A DNA stretch of 64,000 nt from positions 3,528,830 through 3,592,829 of the forward strand of contig NZ_JOMH01000001.1 of assembly GCF_000711245.1 (NCBI RefSeq), read 5' to 3'. This stretch comes from Polycyclovorans algicola TG408 (GTDB taxonomy: Bacteria > Pseudomonadota > Gammaproteobacteria > Nevskiales > Nevskiaceae). Of the stretch, positions 1-9,383 are shown in pieces. The notes beneath the pieces are model-generated. The model was not told the DNA's origin and did no database searches. It was given only the letters and a program-made list of their open reading frames with translations. The position numbers and the translations under genes are program-made. The stretch's first letter is position 1. Each line of letters begins with the position of its first letter.

Positions 1-1
1 C

Positions 2-895
2 GATCTGCTTAACTACGGGGTGCTCAACGACAAACTGGCCCAACCGACCGACGAGAACCTGGCGCGGTGGATTCGTGGCCGGTTGGATGCCCCGGGCATT
101 GATCGAGTGTCCGTGCAAAGCACCCCTAATCAGGGCGTCGAGGTCGACGCCCGCGATCATGCGCATGTGTGGCGGCGCTACCGGTTCCAGGCGGCCCATC
201 GCCTGCCGCATGTGCCACTGGGCCACAAGTGCGGACGCCTGCATGGTCATGGCTTCGAAGTCATCGTCCATGCCGACCAGGATCTGGCGGGAGCCGACCT
301 GAGCATCGACTATGACCATCTGGACGACCTGTGGGAGCCGATCGCGGCGCAGGTCAACTATCGCTGCCTGAACGAGATCCCGGGCCTTTCCAATCCCACC
401 AGCGAGATGATCTCGTCATGGTTGTGGGAGCGCTTGAAACCTGAACTGCCCGCGATGTCTTGGGTGACGGTCTACGAGACGGCCTCGTGCGGCGCGACCT
501 ACGACGGTGCCAACTACCGGATCTGGAAGGACTTCACCCTCGACAGCGCGGTGCAACTCCGCCACGCACCGGCCAACGATCCGCGGCATCGGATCCACGG
601 GCATACCTACACTTTGCGGCTTCACCTCGGGGCGCCGCTGGACCAAATCATGGGATGGACGCTGGACTTTGGAGACGTGAAAGCGGTATTCGATCCAATC
701 TTCAAGTCTCTGGATCACCACCCACTGCATGAACAAGCGGAATTGGCCGACGGCGACACGACGACGATTGCGCGCTGGTTGAATGAGCGCACCCGTCGCG
801 AACTGCCCCAATTGATCCGGGTCGACCTGTTCGAATCCGAAGGCTGTGGCTCGCTGGTGGGCTTGGACTTGGCGGGACCCGCCTTGCCGGTGTAG
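2..895 (+). CDS. queD: QueD-like protein with tandem PTPS domains, 5' end outside window
   Basis: A 6-carboxy-5,6,7,8-tetrahydropterin synthase-like protein of the preQ0 (7-deazaguanine) pathway. The reading frame is open to the left edge. The first available start (GTG at 20) falls inside a typical PTPS tail (LNYGVLND, QPTDENLARWI), so the true start is outside. Two more PTPS units follow. The middle one keeps AAH and CxxxHGH (KCGRLHGH, Cys codon at 230), the zinc ligands and catalytic Cys of QueD. The last one has HRIHGH but no Cys in that position, and ends with an ESEGCGS segment. One unit is therefore likely catalytic and another degenerate. It is followed 3 bp later by queE and lies next to the dpd genes, so it probably supplies preQ0 for DNA as well as or instead of tRNA. 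The family is clear; which unit works is inference. Confidence 0.88.
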   Translation, partial: DLLNYGVLNDKLAQPTDENLARWIRGRLDAPGIDRVSVQSTPNQGVEVDARDHAHVWRRYRFQAAHRLPHVPLGHKCGRLHGHGFEVIVHADQDLAGADLSIDYDHLDDLWEPIAAQVNYRCLNEIPGLSNPTSEMISSWLWERLKPELPAMSWVTVYETASCGATYDGANYRIWKDFTLDSAVQLRHAPANDPRHRIHGHTYTLRLHLGAPLDQIMGWTLDFGDVKAVFDPIFKSLDHHPLHEQAELADGDTTTIARWLNERTRRELPQLIRVDLFESEGCGSLVGLDLAGPALPV

Positions 896-898
896 GAC

Positions 899-1540
899 AT
901 GACGTACTCGGTCAAGGAGATCTTCTACACGCTGCAGGGCGAAGGTCTGCAGATGGGCATGCCGGCAGTGTTCTGCCGCTTTGCGGGCTGCAACCTGTGG
1001 ACGGGGCGCGAGGCGGATCGGGCGTCAGCGGTCTGCCGCTTCTGCGACACGGACTTCGTGGGGACCGATGGGACTCTGGGCGGCAAGTTCCAGACGGCCG
1101 AACGCTTGGCCGATAAGATCGCGGCGCTTTGGCCTGAGGACGACAGGCGGCATCGGCTGGTCGTGGCAACCGGCGGCGAACCGCTGCTGCAGGTCGACCC
1201 TGCACTGATCGATGCGCTGCATGCACGGGAGTTTCGGATTGCGATTGAGACGAATGGAACGATTGCGGCACCCGGAGGGATTGACTGGCTGTGCGTCAGT
1301 CCCAAGGCGGGAGCCGAGTGGGTGCAGCGACGGGGACATGAACTCAAACTGGTATTCCCGCAGCCGCGATTGATGCCTGACGCACTGCCCTGGTCGGAAC
1401 TTCAATTCGAACATCTCCTGCTGCAACCGATGGATGGCCTAGAAGCTACACGCAACACGGCGGCAGCAGTGGCCTACTGTCAGGCGCACCCCCAGTGGAG
1501 ACTATCGTTGCAGACACACAAGATGCTGGGAATCCGCTAG
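899..1540 (+). CDS. queE: 7-carboxy-7-deazaguanine synthase QueE
   Basis: A radical-SAM enzyme converting 6-carboxytetrahydropterin to 7-carboxy-7-deazaguanine, the step after QueD. The N-terminus has the QueE signature YTLQGEG. The cluster cysteines are C31, C46 and C49, i.e. CX14CX2C, the expanded spacing known in some proteobacterial QueE rather than the usual CX3CX2C. TGGEP (about residues 91-95) binds SAM, and ETNGT and SPKAG follow. At 213 residues it is the normal length. It starts 3 bp after the QueD-like gene, so the two are co-transcribed. It converges with the dpd operon on the other strand. Confidence 0.95.
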   Translation: MTYSVKEIFYTLQGEGLQMGMPAVFCRFAGCNLWTGREADRASAVCRFCDTDFVGTDGTLGGKFQTAERLADKIAALWPEDDRRHRLVVATGGEPLLQVDPALIDALHAREFRIAIETNGTIAAPGGIDWLCVSPKAGAEWVQRRGHELKLVFPQPRLMPDALPWSELQFEHLLLQPMDGLEATRNTAAAVAYCQAHPQWRLSLQTHKMLGIR

Positions 1541-1549
1541 AAAGGTTCG

Positions 1550-1591
1550 GCACCTAGGGGGGTGCTCGGTACTACTGCTGTCAGCGCTGAC
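1550..1591. terminator. Possible bidirectional terminator between queE and dpdD
   Basis: The 125-bp gap between convergent queE and dpdD holds a short stem (gcacc at 1550, ggtgc at 1561) and the perfect 12-bp palindrome gtcagcgctgac at 1580-1591. There is no clear T-run, so the terminator call rests mainly on position between two convergent operons. Confidence 0.3.
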
Positions 1592-1665
1592 GATTCGCGT
1601 GGTTGAGTCCGCCATGATGATCGAGTCGTAACCGCAGCACTTCGCCGCCCCGCGCAGATTGTGTT

Positions 1666-3669
1666 TCATGGCGCCATACCATCGGTGGCCCACTTTTCTG
1701 CAGCGCTGATGATGCTGACGGCACCGGTACCTTGGACGTACACCAATCGATCTCGACAATCATCAAACGCCCGGTAGACGGCGTGAGAACTCGCCGCCCA
1801 CACGAAGAGGATTAGATCTGCTTCGGAGGCCCTGCGGGTTTGCCCGCCCTGCACCGTGCCATTCACAAGGACGACCTCGGCGCCGGTCCGGGCTATCAGT
1901 TCTGCTGCGGCCTCGCGGGCGCCGGTTTCCTGCAGCGACACGATGGCAATTCGCTTCAAGCCGGCTTGTGCCAGGGTGTCGATCGTCTCATCCGATTCGA
2001 CAGCCGCCACGGGATCGAGCAGCGTGGCCACGTCGGTCGCGGAGTACTCAATCGCGGCGCCCACTCGACGCCACGTCTTCCTCTCGCTCGGCGTCAGGCG
2101 GTAGCCTTTTCGCTCGGCCAGGGTCAAGCCATCCCCCCACAGCGCCTGCAATGAGGTCGGGTCGGGATGCAGCAGCGCCACCGCATCCAATGCGGCAATC
2201 AACCACGGAAGTCGGGCGACGATGGCCCGTTGAGTCCACCAACCGCGAATGATCGCCGCGCAACGATCAGCGTGAGTGGGATTCAGATAGACAACGCCCG
2301 AGATCAGGCCCAAAAGGAGTTGAGCATCGGCCTCATTTGCCGAAGTCCCGCGCAGATACGTCAAGCAGTCAGCCAGGCCGAGGTAGATTTCGACGTGTTG
2401 CAGTAACGGAAATCCGGAGGAGCCAACTATCACGTCGATGATCGAAGACATCACTTCTTGGCGCAGAATCCGCGGTGCATTCCGCGATTCAATCTCGTCG
2501 TCGGATAACAGTTCCAGTAGGGCGTCGGGCGCCGCGCTGACAAACTCGATATCAGAGAGTAAAGAAGAGTCGATCTCTTCAATCAGCGTGCGCGCTCGCG
2601 CTTGCTGTCCGTCCCGAACTGCTCCGTGCAGACTGGTCCAGAACGATGCGCCGTTGCGGACCTCCGCCGTGGGGGCAGGTGCGATCTCCGGCGCCGGATC
2701 GTAAATCGGCGTCGCTGGCGGGACCGCCGCCGGTGCGGACGGAAGCAGTGCCTGAACATAGGCCGCCGCGGCAGGCGACAACTTAGGGACCAGCAACGCT
2801 GCCTTCGCGTAGTCCTGCTCGATGATCGCCGCGTAGGCCTGAAGGTGAGAGGCCTCCTCCGCCTGCTCCAGCAATGGCGCCAGTCGCCGATACCACTCAG
2901 TCTCGAACTTGGCCAGGGCATCTTGGAAGTGCCCGGTGGATTCCAGAGGCGCCAACTCCACGTCGAAGACGGCGCGCAAGATGGCCGACACGATCCGCCG
3001 AGGGTTCGAGAAGATCCAGGCCTCTTGCTTCACCACATATGCCACGAGGTCGGCGGTCGCCCCCCGTGCATCGAGCAGGCGGATGCGCATCTGCATCGTT
3101 CGATGCGCCTGATCCAGTTGGCGGCGATCGATCTCGTCCACTGCCGCCGCAGCGGCCACCCAATCACCGATTCGCAGTGCCATCGCAAAATGCAACTGCA
3201 AACTAGAGAGCGACGGCGCACTTCCCTGCTGGAGGGGTGGCGCGGACGCGAGATACGCGTGCATCGTGCTAAGCACCTCGAGCACTTCCAATGCATTCTT
3301 TGCTGGAGTCGTCCAGCGTAAATAGCCTTCCGAGGTCACCGCGGCGATTCGTTGCCCGAGGCGACCACTACCGGCATTGACAACGGAAGTAATCGAATCG
3401 GCAGACCCCTGGTACGGAAAAACCCAAGATCGCAGATCGTCGGCGTAGTGCCGCAACTCGGCGTTGCGCCCCCCCAGCGTGATCCACCAAATCGTGCCGT
3501 CGGTTGCCCGGAAGTACGGCAGCGACCCAATTATTCCTTGCTGAAGACGGTCCGCCAGTGCCGCTAGGGCATCGTGGGCTCTGCGCTCGGCCAACGAGAC
3601 GGGCTGCCGGAATTCCGCCGGCCACGTCGTTGCGAGTTCGCTAACAAGGTCGTCGACCGCAGTCGTCAT
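1666..3669 (-). CDS. dpdD: DpdD-like protein, last gene of the dpd operon
   Basis: A 667-residue protein assigned to DpdD from its place in a dpdE-to-K operon and its architecture; it has no textbook enzyme motif. Residues 1-350 are mostly helical with many Ala/Leu and a proline-rich linker near 315-335. The last 100 residues (KRIAIVSLQETGAREAAAE, then a DLILFVWAASSH segment and a GTGAVSII end) resemble the small Rossmann-like DUF2325 fold. In studied dpd islands, genes D to K are not needed to make the deazaguanine base but are linked to restriction of unmodified DNA. The start overlaps the dpdK stop in an ATGA junction. Confidence 0.72.
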   Translation of the reverse strand: MTTAVDDLVSELATTWPAEFRQPVSLAERRAHDALAALADRLQQGIIGSLPYFRATDGTIWWITLGGRNAELRHYADDLRSWVFPYQGSADSITSVVNAGSGRLGQRIAAVTSEGYLRWTTPAKNALEVLEVLSTMHAYLASAPPLQQGSAPSLSSLQLHFAMALRIGDWVAAAAAVDEIDRRQLDQAHRTMQMRIRLLDARGATADLVAYVVKQEAWIFSNPRRIVSAILRAVFDVELAPLESTGHFQDALAKFETEWYRRLAPLLEQAEEASHLQAYAAIIEQDYAKAALLVPKLSPAAAAYVQALLPSAPAAVPPATPIYDPAPEIAPAPTAEVRNGASFWTSLHGAVRDGQQARARTLIEEIDSSLLSDIEFVSAAPDALLELLSDDEIESRNAPRILRQEVMSSIIDVIVGSSGFPLLQHVEIYLGLADCLTYLRGTSANEADAQLLLGLISGVVYLNPTHADRCAAIIRGWWTQRAIVARLPWLIAALDAVALLHPDPTSLQALWGDGLTLAERKGYRLTPSERKTWRRVGAAIEYSATDVATLLDPVAAVESDETIDTLAQAGLKRIAIVSLQETGAREAAAELIARTGAEVVLVNGTVQGGQTRRASEADLILFVWAASSHAVYRAFDDCRDRLVYVQGTGAVSIISAAEKWATDGMAP

Positions 3670-4202
3670 GACGCCATCTGACCCCAGCGACGGTTTAGTT
3701 CGAGATAGGCCCGTCCGATGCGTTCAACGACCACGGCATCATCTCCAGCGTGATAGGCGACCTTCTCGGCATTGATGTGGACGCCCGAGTAGGTGACATT
3801 CATAGAGCCTTCGAAATAGAAATGCGGGGTCAGGAAACCTTTTTCGTGCAGCGAGTCCGCCGCGTAGCGCGTTTCGACGCCGCTACTGAGGCCCAGTCGT
3901 CCGAAGAATTGTCGAGACACTTCGGTATTGCGCGACACCACTCTGACCTCATGGAGTTTGCCCAACTGCCGTAGACAATCGGAGAGCCAAATGCGAGGCG
4001 TCCCGGAACAACTTGGAACCAAGACATCGAAATCGCAGAAGCGATTGTCAAAAACCACGAAGTCAGAAATCCAAGGACTGCACAGATAGACCGGCTTGGA
4101 ACTGGTGGGGTTGTCAACCATCAGCAATGAACCGAGCGCAGAGCGAAAGAGCGTTCGCAGTTGCCAGTTCGCGGCGTTTGACCAAAGATCTAAGGTTGGC
4201 AT
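3666..4202 (-). CDS. dpdK: Phospholipase D-like protein DpdK
   Basis: A 178-residue single-domain PLD-superfamily protein. The HKD-type motif is visible but imperfect: HEKGFL about 135 residues in, followed by FEGSMN (the HxK...GSxN pattern), with the usual Asp after the Lys not obvious. It begins with a segment reminiscent of restriction-associated PLD proteins (CSPWISDF). PLD-fold proteins of this type act as nucleases or DNA-end-binding subunits in restriction systems; the nuclease role here is inference. It starts 3 bp after dpdJ and overlaps dpdD by 4 bp. Confidence 0.82.
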   Translation of the reverse strand: MPTLDLWSNAANWQLRTLFRSALGSLLMVDNPTSSKPVYLCSPWISDFVVFDNRFCDFDVLVPSCSGTPRIWLSDCLRQLGKLHEVRVVSRNTEVSRQFFGRLGLSSGVETRYAADSLHEKGFLTPHFYFEGSMNVTYSGVHINAEKVAYHAGDDAVVVERIGRAYLELNRRWGQMAS

Positions 4203-4205
4203 GCC

Positions 4206-7200
4206 TTATCCCACTTCATTGGAGTCGACCTTGATCAAGGTTTCCCATCGATTGCTCGTCCGTTTAACACCGGCGATTTGAAAGGAGGCCGTCATGAACC
4301 CGCGATCAACCTCATTGGCCAATCGCCTGGCTAAGGCCACGGCGACCGTCGTTCGCCGATGAACCGGATAGCGCAGGGTGATGCGTCCCACTGACCGGAG
4401 TGCGTCTTCGAATTCCACGATCCACGCCTCCTTGTCGTCGACCTCCACGGTTCGTCCCGTGTTTTCAAAGTTGAGCCAGGCGCGCGCGACCCGCCGCGAC
4501 GCCGCTTTCCCTTCAATCTCTCTCGGACTCCCGAGGCATTCCGAACAGGTGTCCTGACAACGATCAAGGGTCAGCCGATTGAGGGCGCTAAACAACTGGG
4601 CAGGCGTGGGGGCGGTGTACGCCATCGCGGCGACCACTTGCTCGATCCGACGCCGGACGCCACGCCGAGACAACAACCAATAGGAGAAGAGCCGGACGTC
4701 AATGTTGATCCGCAAACGGGTACTCACTCGCTCTCGGGCGCGCCAGAGCAGGTGGACCCATCGGTCGCTGAGGGCGGTGGATCCCGGCATCATCACCTTG
4801 CCCATCAACGCGACAATGGCCTCCCGGTCGTAGCGCAGACCGGCGACATCGAGTTCGCGAATCAATGCGTCCTTGGCTGCCAAATGCTCCGTGTAACTCG
4901 CAGCCCCGCGGATATCGGCCACGGCGACCGCGACATCCGATTTCGGGTTGCACGCAACCCGCGCCGACTCGGTAACGCTCAGGATGAGTTGTTCGTTGCG
5001 ACAATTGACCAGGGCATCCCGCATCGCCGAATCGAGAATTCCCGGTTGGGCCTCAATTTCAGCGCGCAGGCGCTCGATGACCCCCACCCCGCCGGCCACG
5101 ACTTCCGTTACGAGGATGCTGTACCCACCGTCGAGTACCACGACTTCGACGGCCATCTCCCCATCGGCTGTCTCGGGCAGGATAGCGGCGACCGCGGCCT
5201 CGACAGTGGCCCGGGCTGTTTCGAGGCGCAGTTGTTGGAGCCAGGCCCTAAATTCATCTGAGGTCTCGTCCCACAGACTCGAACTCAGTTGCTGCATCTC
5301 GACGACGATTTCGTCCTGCAACCACAGGTCGAGCACATCAGTTGTACGCCGACCTTCATCCAGATCATCTTGACCTTGGTCAGCGGATGAAATGGTCTGC
5401 AGCACCTGTCTCGCAAGGTCTCGTTTGTCCTCGATCAAGTCCCAGGCATCTTTCAAACCCACTCGATGCTTCAGCGCAGTCGACACCAGCATTCCAATGG
5501 CGCTGTCGCACAGTGACTGGATCCCGAAGGTCGAGGTGTATCGCGCCAAAGCGCTCGACTGTCCGGCTTGCATGCGAAAAAAGAGCGGCCGCAGATCCTT
5601 CAGGACGGATTCTGGCAACGCTGGGGCCGCTTCGACAACGGACGACTTGAGCCGCAACTCGAGTCCGTCGACGGTCCTTGCATACCCGACTGCAGCGGGA
5701 ACCGACGCGCCGCCGATACCATCGGCGGTCAAACTCACGGTGCCTCGGCAGGTCCCGCCCCGGTCCGTCTGAATATCGAACCGAAACTGGGAGGCTAGGC
5801 GCAGAACACGCAAATGCGCCTGGTTCCGGTGTAACCAGAGGGCTGAGGACTCACACAGCGTCGAGAGCACCGTGCCGCCGTGGTAATCCACCTTTTCCGG
5901 TTGACCAACCCGACGCGCTTCTACGCGCCACTTCCAGAAGGCATTGCTGCTGGCCTTAACCTTGTCTGGCAATGCGTCAATGGACATCGCCAACGGCTGA
6001 ACCACTTTGAAGTCGGAGTCGGAATCGATTGGCTCCGAGTTGGTGAACAGATCGACAATGTCGAGCGCCGCTGGGATCGGGTCTGCGAGTAATGCTTCGG
6101 AACATTTAATCCAACGCGACGGCATCTTCGGATCGACTACAAAACGCCGAGATGCGCGCCCCGGCACTGCCTCATTTAGCGCTTTCCCCACATCCATGTA
6201 GATTGGGGCCTGGTTCGGAGTTATCAGTTCGGCCTCTTGCGAGTCCAACACGTCCCAGGTGTTCGATGGGATGAACTTCGGCAACAAGCGGGGGCGTTCG
6301 GTCGTTTTGACCGAAAAATTGTAAGTCAACTCCTTAAAAAGATCAGGGACTACGCTTCGCAGAACGGAACGAGGCGGGCTCCACAAAATGTCGTGCACGA
6401 GCGCCGTGACGTCCGCCGCCGACATCCCGGTCGTACCACTGCGGAGCCAGTACTGGATGTCCCGGGTGAAAGCCTCTCGCTCTTCGGCGCTGTGGATCAG
6501 GGAGGCGACCACCTCCTTCGCCCGCCGAGCTTGCGGCGTTTGGCGACTGAGGTACAGATTCGGTGATCCCTCGCCGACGCGCTTGGCGATCCAGTCCACG
6601 AGAAACCACGTAGCTTGGATTCGAAGCACATAAGGATTGAACGCTGGTAGCGACAACCGATCCAGAACGGGCGAGAACAGTCGCTCGCTGTCGCGGAAGG
6701 CCCAACGATCGCGTCCATGCCCGGAGAGCACCACTACGCACCACGGCCTCACGCCCGGCCGGCGCCCAGCGCGACCCTTTCTCTGAAGGAATGAGGCCGG
6801 CGATCGAGGTGCCTTATGCTGCAAAACCATGCCAACGTCGGGATCGTCGAACCCAACTTCGAGGGAACTGGTGGCGAAGACTAGGTCCGCCCCGGCATCG
6901 ACACCCTGATCCTGAGAGGTGGTGCGCGCAACTTTGAGTCGCGTCCGGAGTTGATGACCAAGATTTTCGGACAATCGCCACGTCTGCCCTGCATGATCAA
7001 CCGGCGCGTCTCCGGGGGTAGACGCTCGCAGGCCAGCCAGGCCCAGTTTGCCCTCCGCGTCCATGAAGTTCGGCAACCACCGATTCACCACATCGAGGTT
7101 ATCGGTGAATCCAAAGACCTTCCGGCCAAAAAACTGGGGGCCGATCTTGTCATCCACAACACCCGACCCTGCGCTATGGGGCGTCAGCAGGCGCGCCCCG

Positions 7201-8687
7201 AGCATGGCGACCTGAATCGACGTCGACAGAACGCTTGTTCCATTGCCGGACTGTGATTTCAAGGCGACGTTGTACTCATTGCCCGAAATCGCGATCTCTT
7301 CCGCCGCTTCGCTAGGCGAAATCTCAACCATCGCGTTCTCGTGGATGCCGCACAGAGTCGCCAAATGACCCACTGCGTCGTGCAAGGTCGCGGACAGGCC
7401 CACGTAGTGCGGGGAAGTTCGCCGCCCGTAGACTTTAGTCCAATGAGCGAGTCGCCGAAGGATCCATGGTACCTGAGCGCCCGTGATCCCCTCGTAGGTG
7501 TGAATTTCATCGAGCAGCACCAATCGCAAGGACTCGGTCGGGCGACCAAATCCGAGCAACTCACGTCCGATCTCCGACGAGATTTCCTTGTTGAGCATCT
7601 CGACCGAGGTCAAGAAAATATCGGGCGGGCGAAGACGCAGTTGCTCTCGGCTTAGCACCACCAGACCGTCCGGAAACACGACAGTCTGTGCGGAGGTGTT
7701 CTCCCGCAAGGTGCTACGTCCGTTGCGTCGATCCTCATCCAACCAAAGTAACTCGTCCCCGCTCACCGGATGCCGAATGTGCGGCGGAATCCAGGCGTTC
7801 GCGGCCGCCTTTCGCCGCCAATTCTTGAGCCACGAGTGATTTCGCCTATCACCTTCAAAATCAGCGCTGAGGGGGACATCTCCGACCAGGGCACCAACGG
7901 TAATCGGCCGCCCGAGTTGGTGCGCCAACCCTTGGTTCACCCGATTGGCTTGAGACGCAGCCTCGGAGAACTGATCGGTGAGCAGCACATTACGAGGATA
8001 GATTGACAGCACCTTGGTGGCCGGCCTGGAATCGGCTTTGACGTCCGCAGCGATGCCCATCAGGGCGGGTATGTAGAAGGCTTTGGTCTTTCCGCCGCCG
8101 GTACCCGCGGTCACCACACTGCCGGTGGGGTCCACGTTGCCTCGGTAGTGGCGAAGAACGCGGTCAATAGCTCGGACCTGGAAAGCGGCCAAGGTTTGTG
8201 AGGTGGTGCCTTTTCCGCACAGGGCCTCCAGAACCGACTTCTGGAGATCCCGATCCCAGCAGACAGAGGCAATCTGTAACCAGACCTTTTCGAGACTGAT
8301 CTCCCGCTTTGGAACGCGGCGTGGCGCCAGATGAAGACGGACCTCCGAAACCAGGTCGGGCGCCGACATCCAGTCATCGGCTTTGAACCGCTGCTTCAAC
8401 CTAGCCAGTAGACGAACCGACTCGGCAAAGCGCGAGCGATAGGCGGGGGGATACGAATCGGCAATTCGGTGAAGGACCTGCGTGGCGGCCAGATCGTCGA
8501 TCAAGAGTTCTTCAGAGCTTTCGTTCGCAGCCTCTCGGAACTCATCGCCAAAGACGGGGGAGTCGCCAAACAACTCGGCAATCTCCTGAGCGGTGTGACG
8601 AACATCGTAGAAGCCCCATTCAATGAGCGCGGCTTCTCGACGTTCAAGCAACGTAAGCAACTCGCCCAATATCTTAGGGGCAATCAT
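4206..8687 (-). CDS. dpdJ: DEAD/H-box helicase DpdJ
   Basis: A very large (1493-residue) superfamily 2 helicase. Visible motifs in order: Walker A GTGGGKT (about 195-201), a DEIH box (393-396), LSATLHD (motif III), ATSSLEVGFDDPDVG (motif V) and QRKGRAGRRPG (motif VI). After the two RecA-like lobes come about 800 residues with no motif I recognise, ending with a four-Cys-like cluster region (CQDTCSEC) about 80 residues before a basic C-terminus. The general layout is like DUF1998-type helicases of defence systems. The start codon directly follows the dpdI stop (TAAATG), so translation is coupled. Likely role: ATP-driven DNA translocation or remodelling in restriction of DNA lacking 7-deazaguanine. 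Confidence 0.88.
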   Translation of the reverse strand: MIAPKILGELLTLLERREAALIEWGFYDVRHTAQEIAELFGDSPVFGDEFREAANESSEELLIDDLAATQVLHRIADSYPPAYRSRFAESVRLLARLKQRFKADDWMSAPDLVSEVRLHLAPRRVPKREISLEKVWLQIASVCWDRDLQKSVLEALCGKGTTSQTLAAFQVRAIDRVLRHYRGNVDPTGSVVTAGTGGGKTKAFYIPALMGIAADVKADSRPATKVLSIYPRNVLLTDQFSEAASQANRVNQGLAHQLGRPITVGALVGDVPLSADFEGDRRNHSWLKNWRRKAAANAWIPPHIRHPVSGDELLWLDEDRRNGRSTLRENTSAQTVVFPDGLVVLSREQLRLRPPDIFLTSVEMLNKEISSEIGRELLGFGRPTESLRLVLLDEIHTYEGITGAQVPWILRRLAHWTKVYGRRTSPHYVGLSATLHDAVGHLATLCGIHENAMVEISPSEAAEEIAISGNEYNVALKSQSGNGTSVLSTSIQVAMLGARLLTPHSAGSGVVDDKIGPQFFGRKVFGFTDNLDVVNRWLPNFMDAEGKLGLAGLRASTPGDAPVDHAGQTWRLSENLGHQLRTRLKVARTTSQDQGVDAGADLVFATSSLEVGFDDPDVGMVLQHKAPRSPASFLQRKGRAGRRPGVRPWCVVVLSGHGRDRWAFRDSERLFSPVLDRLSLPAFNPYVLRIQATWFLVDWIAKRVGEGSPNLYLSRQTPQARRAKEVVASLIHSAEEREAFTRDIQYWLRSGTTGMSAADVTALVHDILWSPPRSVLRSVVPDLFKELTYNFSVKTTERPRLLPKFIPSNTWDVLDSQEAELITPNQAPIYMDVGKALNEAVPGRASRRFVVDPKMPSRWIKCSEALLADPIPAALDIVDLFTNSEPIDSDSDFKVVQPLAMSIDALPDKVKASSNAFWKWRVEARRVGQPEKVDYHGGTVLSTLCESSALWLHRNQAHLRVLRLASQFRFDIQTDRGGTCRGTVSLTADGIGGASVPAAVGYARTVDGLELRLKSSVVEAAPALPESVLKDLRPLFFRMQAGQSSALARYTSTFGIQSLCDSAIGMLVSTALKHRVGLKDAWDLIEDKRDLARQVLQTISSADQGQDDLDEGRRTTDVLDLWLQDEIVVEMQQLSSSLWDETSDEFRAWLQQLRLETARATVEAAVAAILPETADGEMAVEVVVLDGGYSILVTEVVAGGVGVIERLRAEIEAQPGILDSAMRDALVNCRNEQLILSVTESARVACNPKSDVAVAVADIRGAASYTEHLAAKDALIRELDVAGLRYDREAIVALMGKVMMPGSTALSDRWVHLLWRARERVSTRLRINIDVRLFSYWLLSRRGVRRRIEQVVAAMAYTAPTPAQLFSALNRLTLDRCQDTCSECLGSPREIEGKAASRRVARAWLNFENTGRTVEVDDKEAWIVEFEDALRSVGRITLRYPVHRRTTVAVALARRLANEVDRGFMTASFQIAGVKRTSNRWETLIKVDSNEVG

Positions 8688-9383
8688 TTACGTCAGTCTC
8701 AATCGCAGACGCTGCCAGAGGACAGGGTGCCGATCGAGGAAGGCCCGAATGTCGACATTTTCCAGTGCCTTTGGATCACCTCCGTTGCCGGTCATGCATG
8801 CTTGCAGAAACACGCCGGTGGGGCCGTCGAGCTTCAGTTCGCTTCGCGCTTGAAGCAGGTTCCACCGTGCAACTTTGTAGCGATCAGTCTCCACATCAGT
8901 ACTGGGAGGCGACGCCGTCAACTCTGAAAACTGTTGCAAAGCCCTTCGCAAACGATCCGCTGCCGCTTCATCGTACTGTTTCGCGATATCCAGAAATGCG
9001 CTGGCCTGTTCCTGGTCAGCACTCGAGACCTTTGTCCACTCTTTCGAAATCGCGTTGCGCAGAGCGCTCGCGGCCTGCTTCACGTCCTGGAGGGCCCCAC
9101 TGACCTCGGCGTTTTCTAGCACCTGCTCCGAGCAAGTTACCTTGATCAACACCCCGGCCCGCTTTCGGATAATGGCTATCTGCTTCTGGAAGATTTCGCC
9201 GAGCGCGGCAGACGGTTCGACCTCACGCAGAGTACTTGCCCGCTTCTGGGCCGCCTCGACCTCATTGCTGCACGCTTGGATGTCTTCGGCAATCTTTTGC
9301 AGTTGATTGAATTGAGCTTCCAGCAACTTCTGCTTCGGCCGGGCGCGAACGCGTTGGGCAAGCACAGCCAAACGATTGCTCAT
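8688..9383 (-). CDS. dpdI: DpdI-like coiled-coil protein
   Basis: A 231-residue, strongly helical and charged protein; heptad-like stretches in the first 80 residues (LEAQFNQLQKIAEDIQ and following) suggest a coiled coil. No catalytic motif is seen. It is assigned to DpdI by its position between the DpdH ATPase and the DpdJ helicase. It overlaps dpdH by 4 bp and abuts dpdJ. A structural or bridging role between the two ATPases is conceivable but not shown by the sequence. Confidence 0.68.
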   Translation of the reverse strand: MSNRLAVLAQRVRARPKQKLLEAQFNQLQKIAEDIQACSNEVEAAQKRASTLREVEPSAALGEIFQKQIAIIRKRAGVLIKVTCSEQVLENAEVSGALQDVKQAASALRNAISKEWTKVSSADQEQASAFLDIAKQYDEAAADRLRRALQQFSELTASPPSTDVETDRYKVARWNLLQARSELKLDGPTGVFLQACMTGNGGDPKALENVDIRAFLDRHPVLWQRLRLRLT

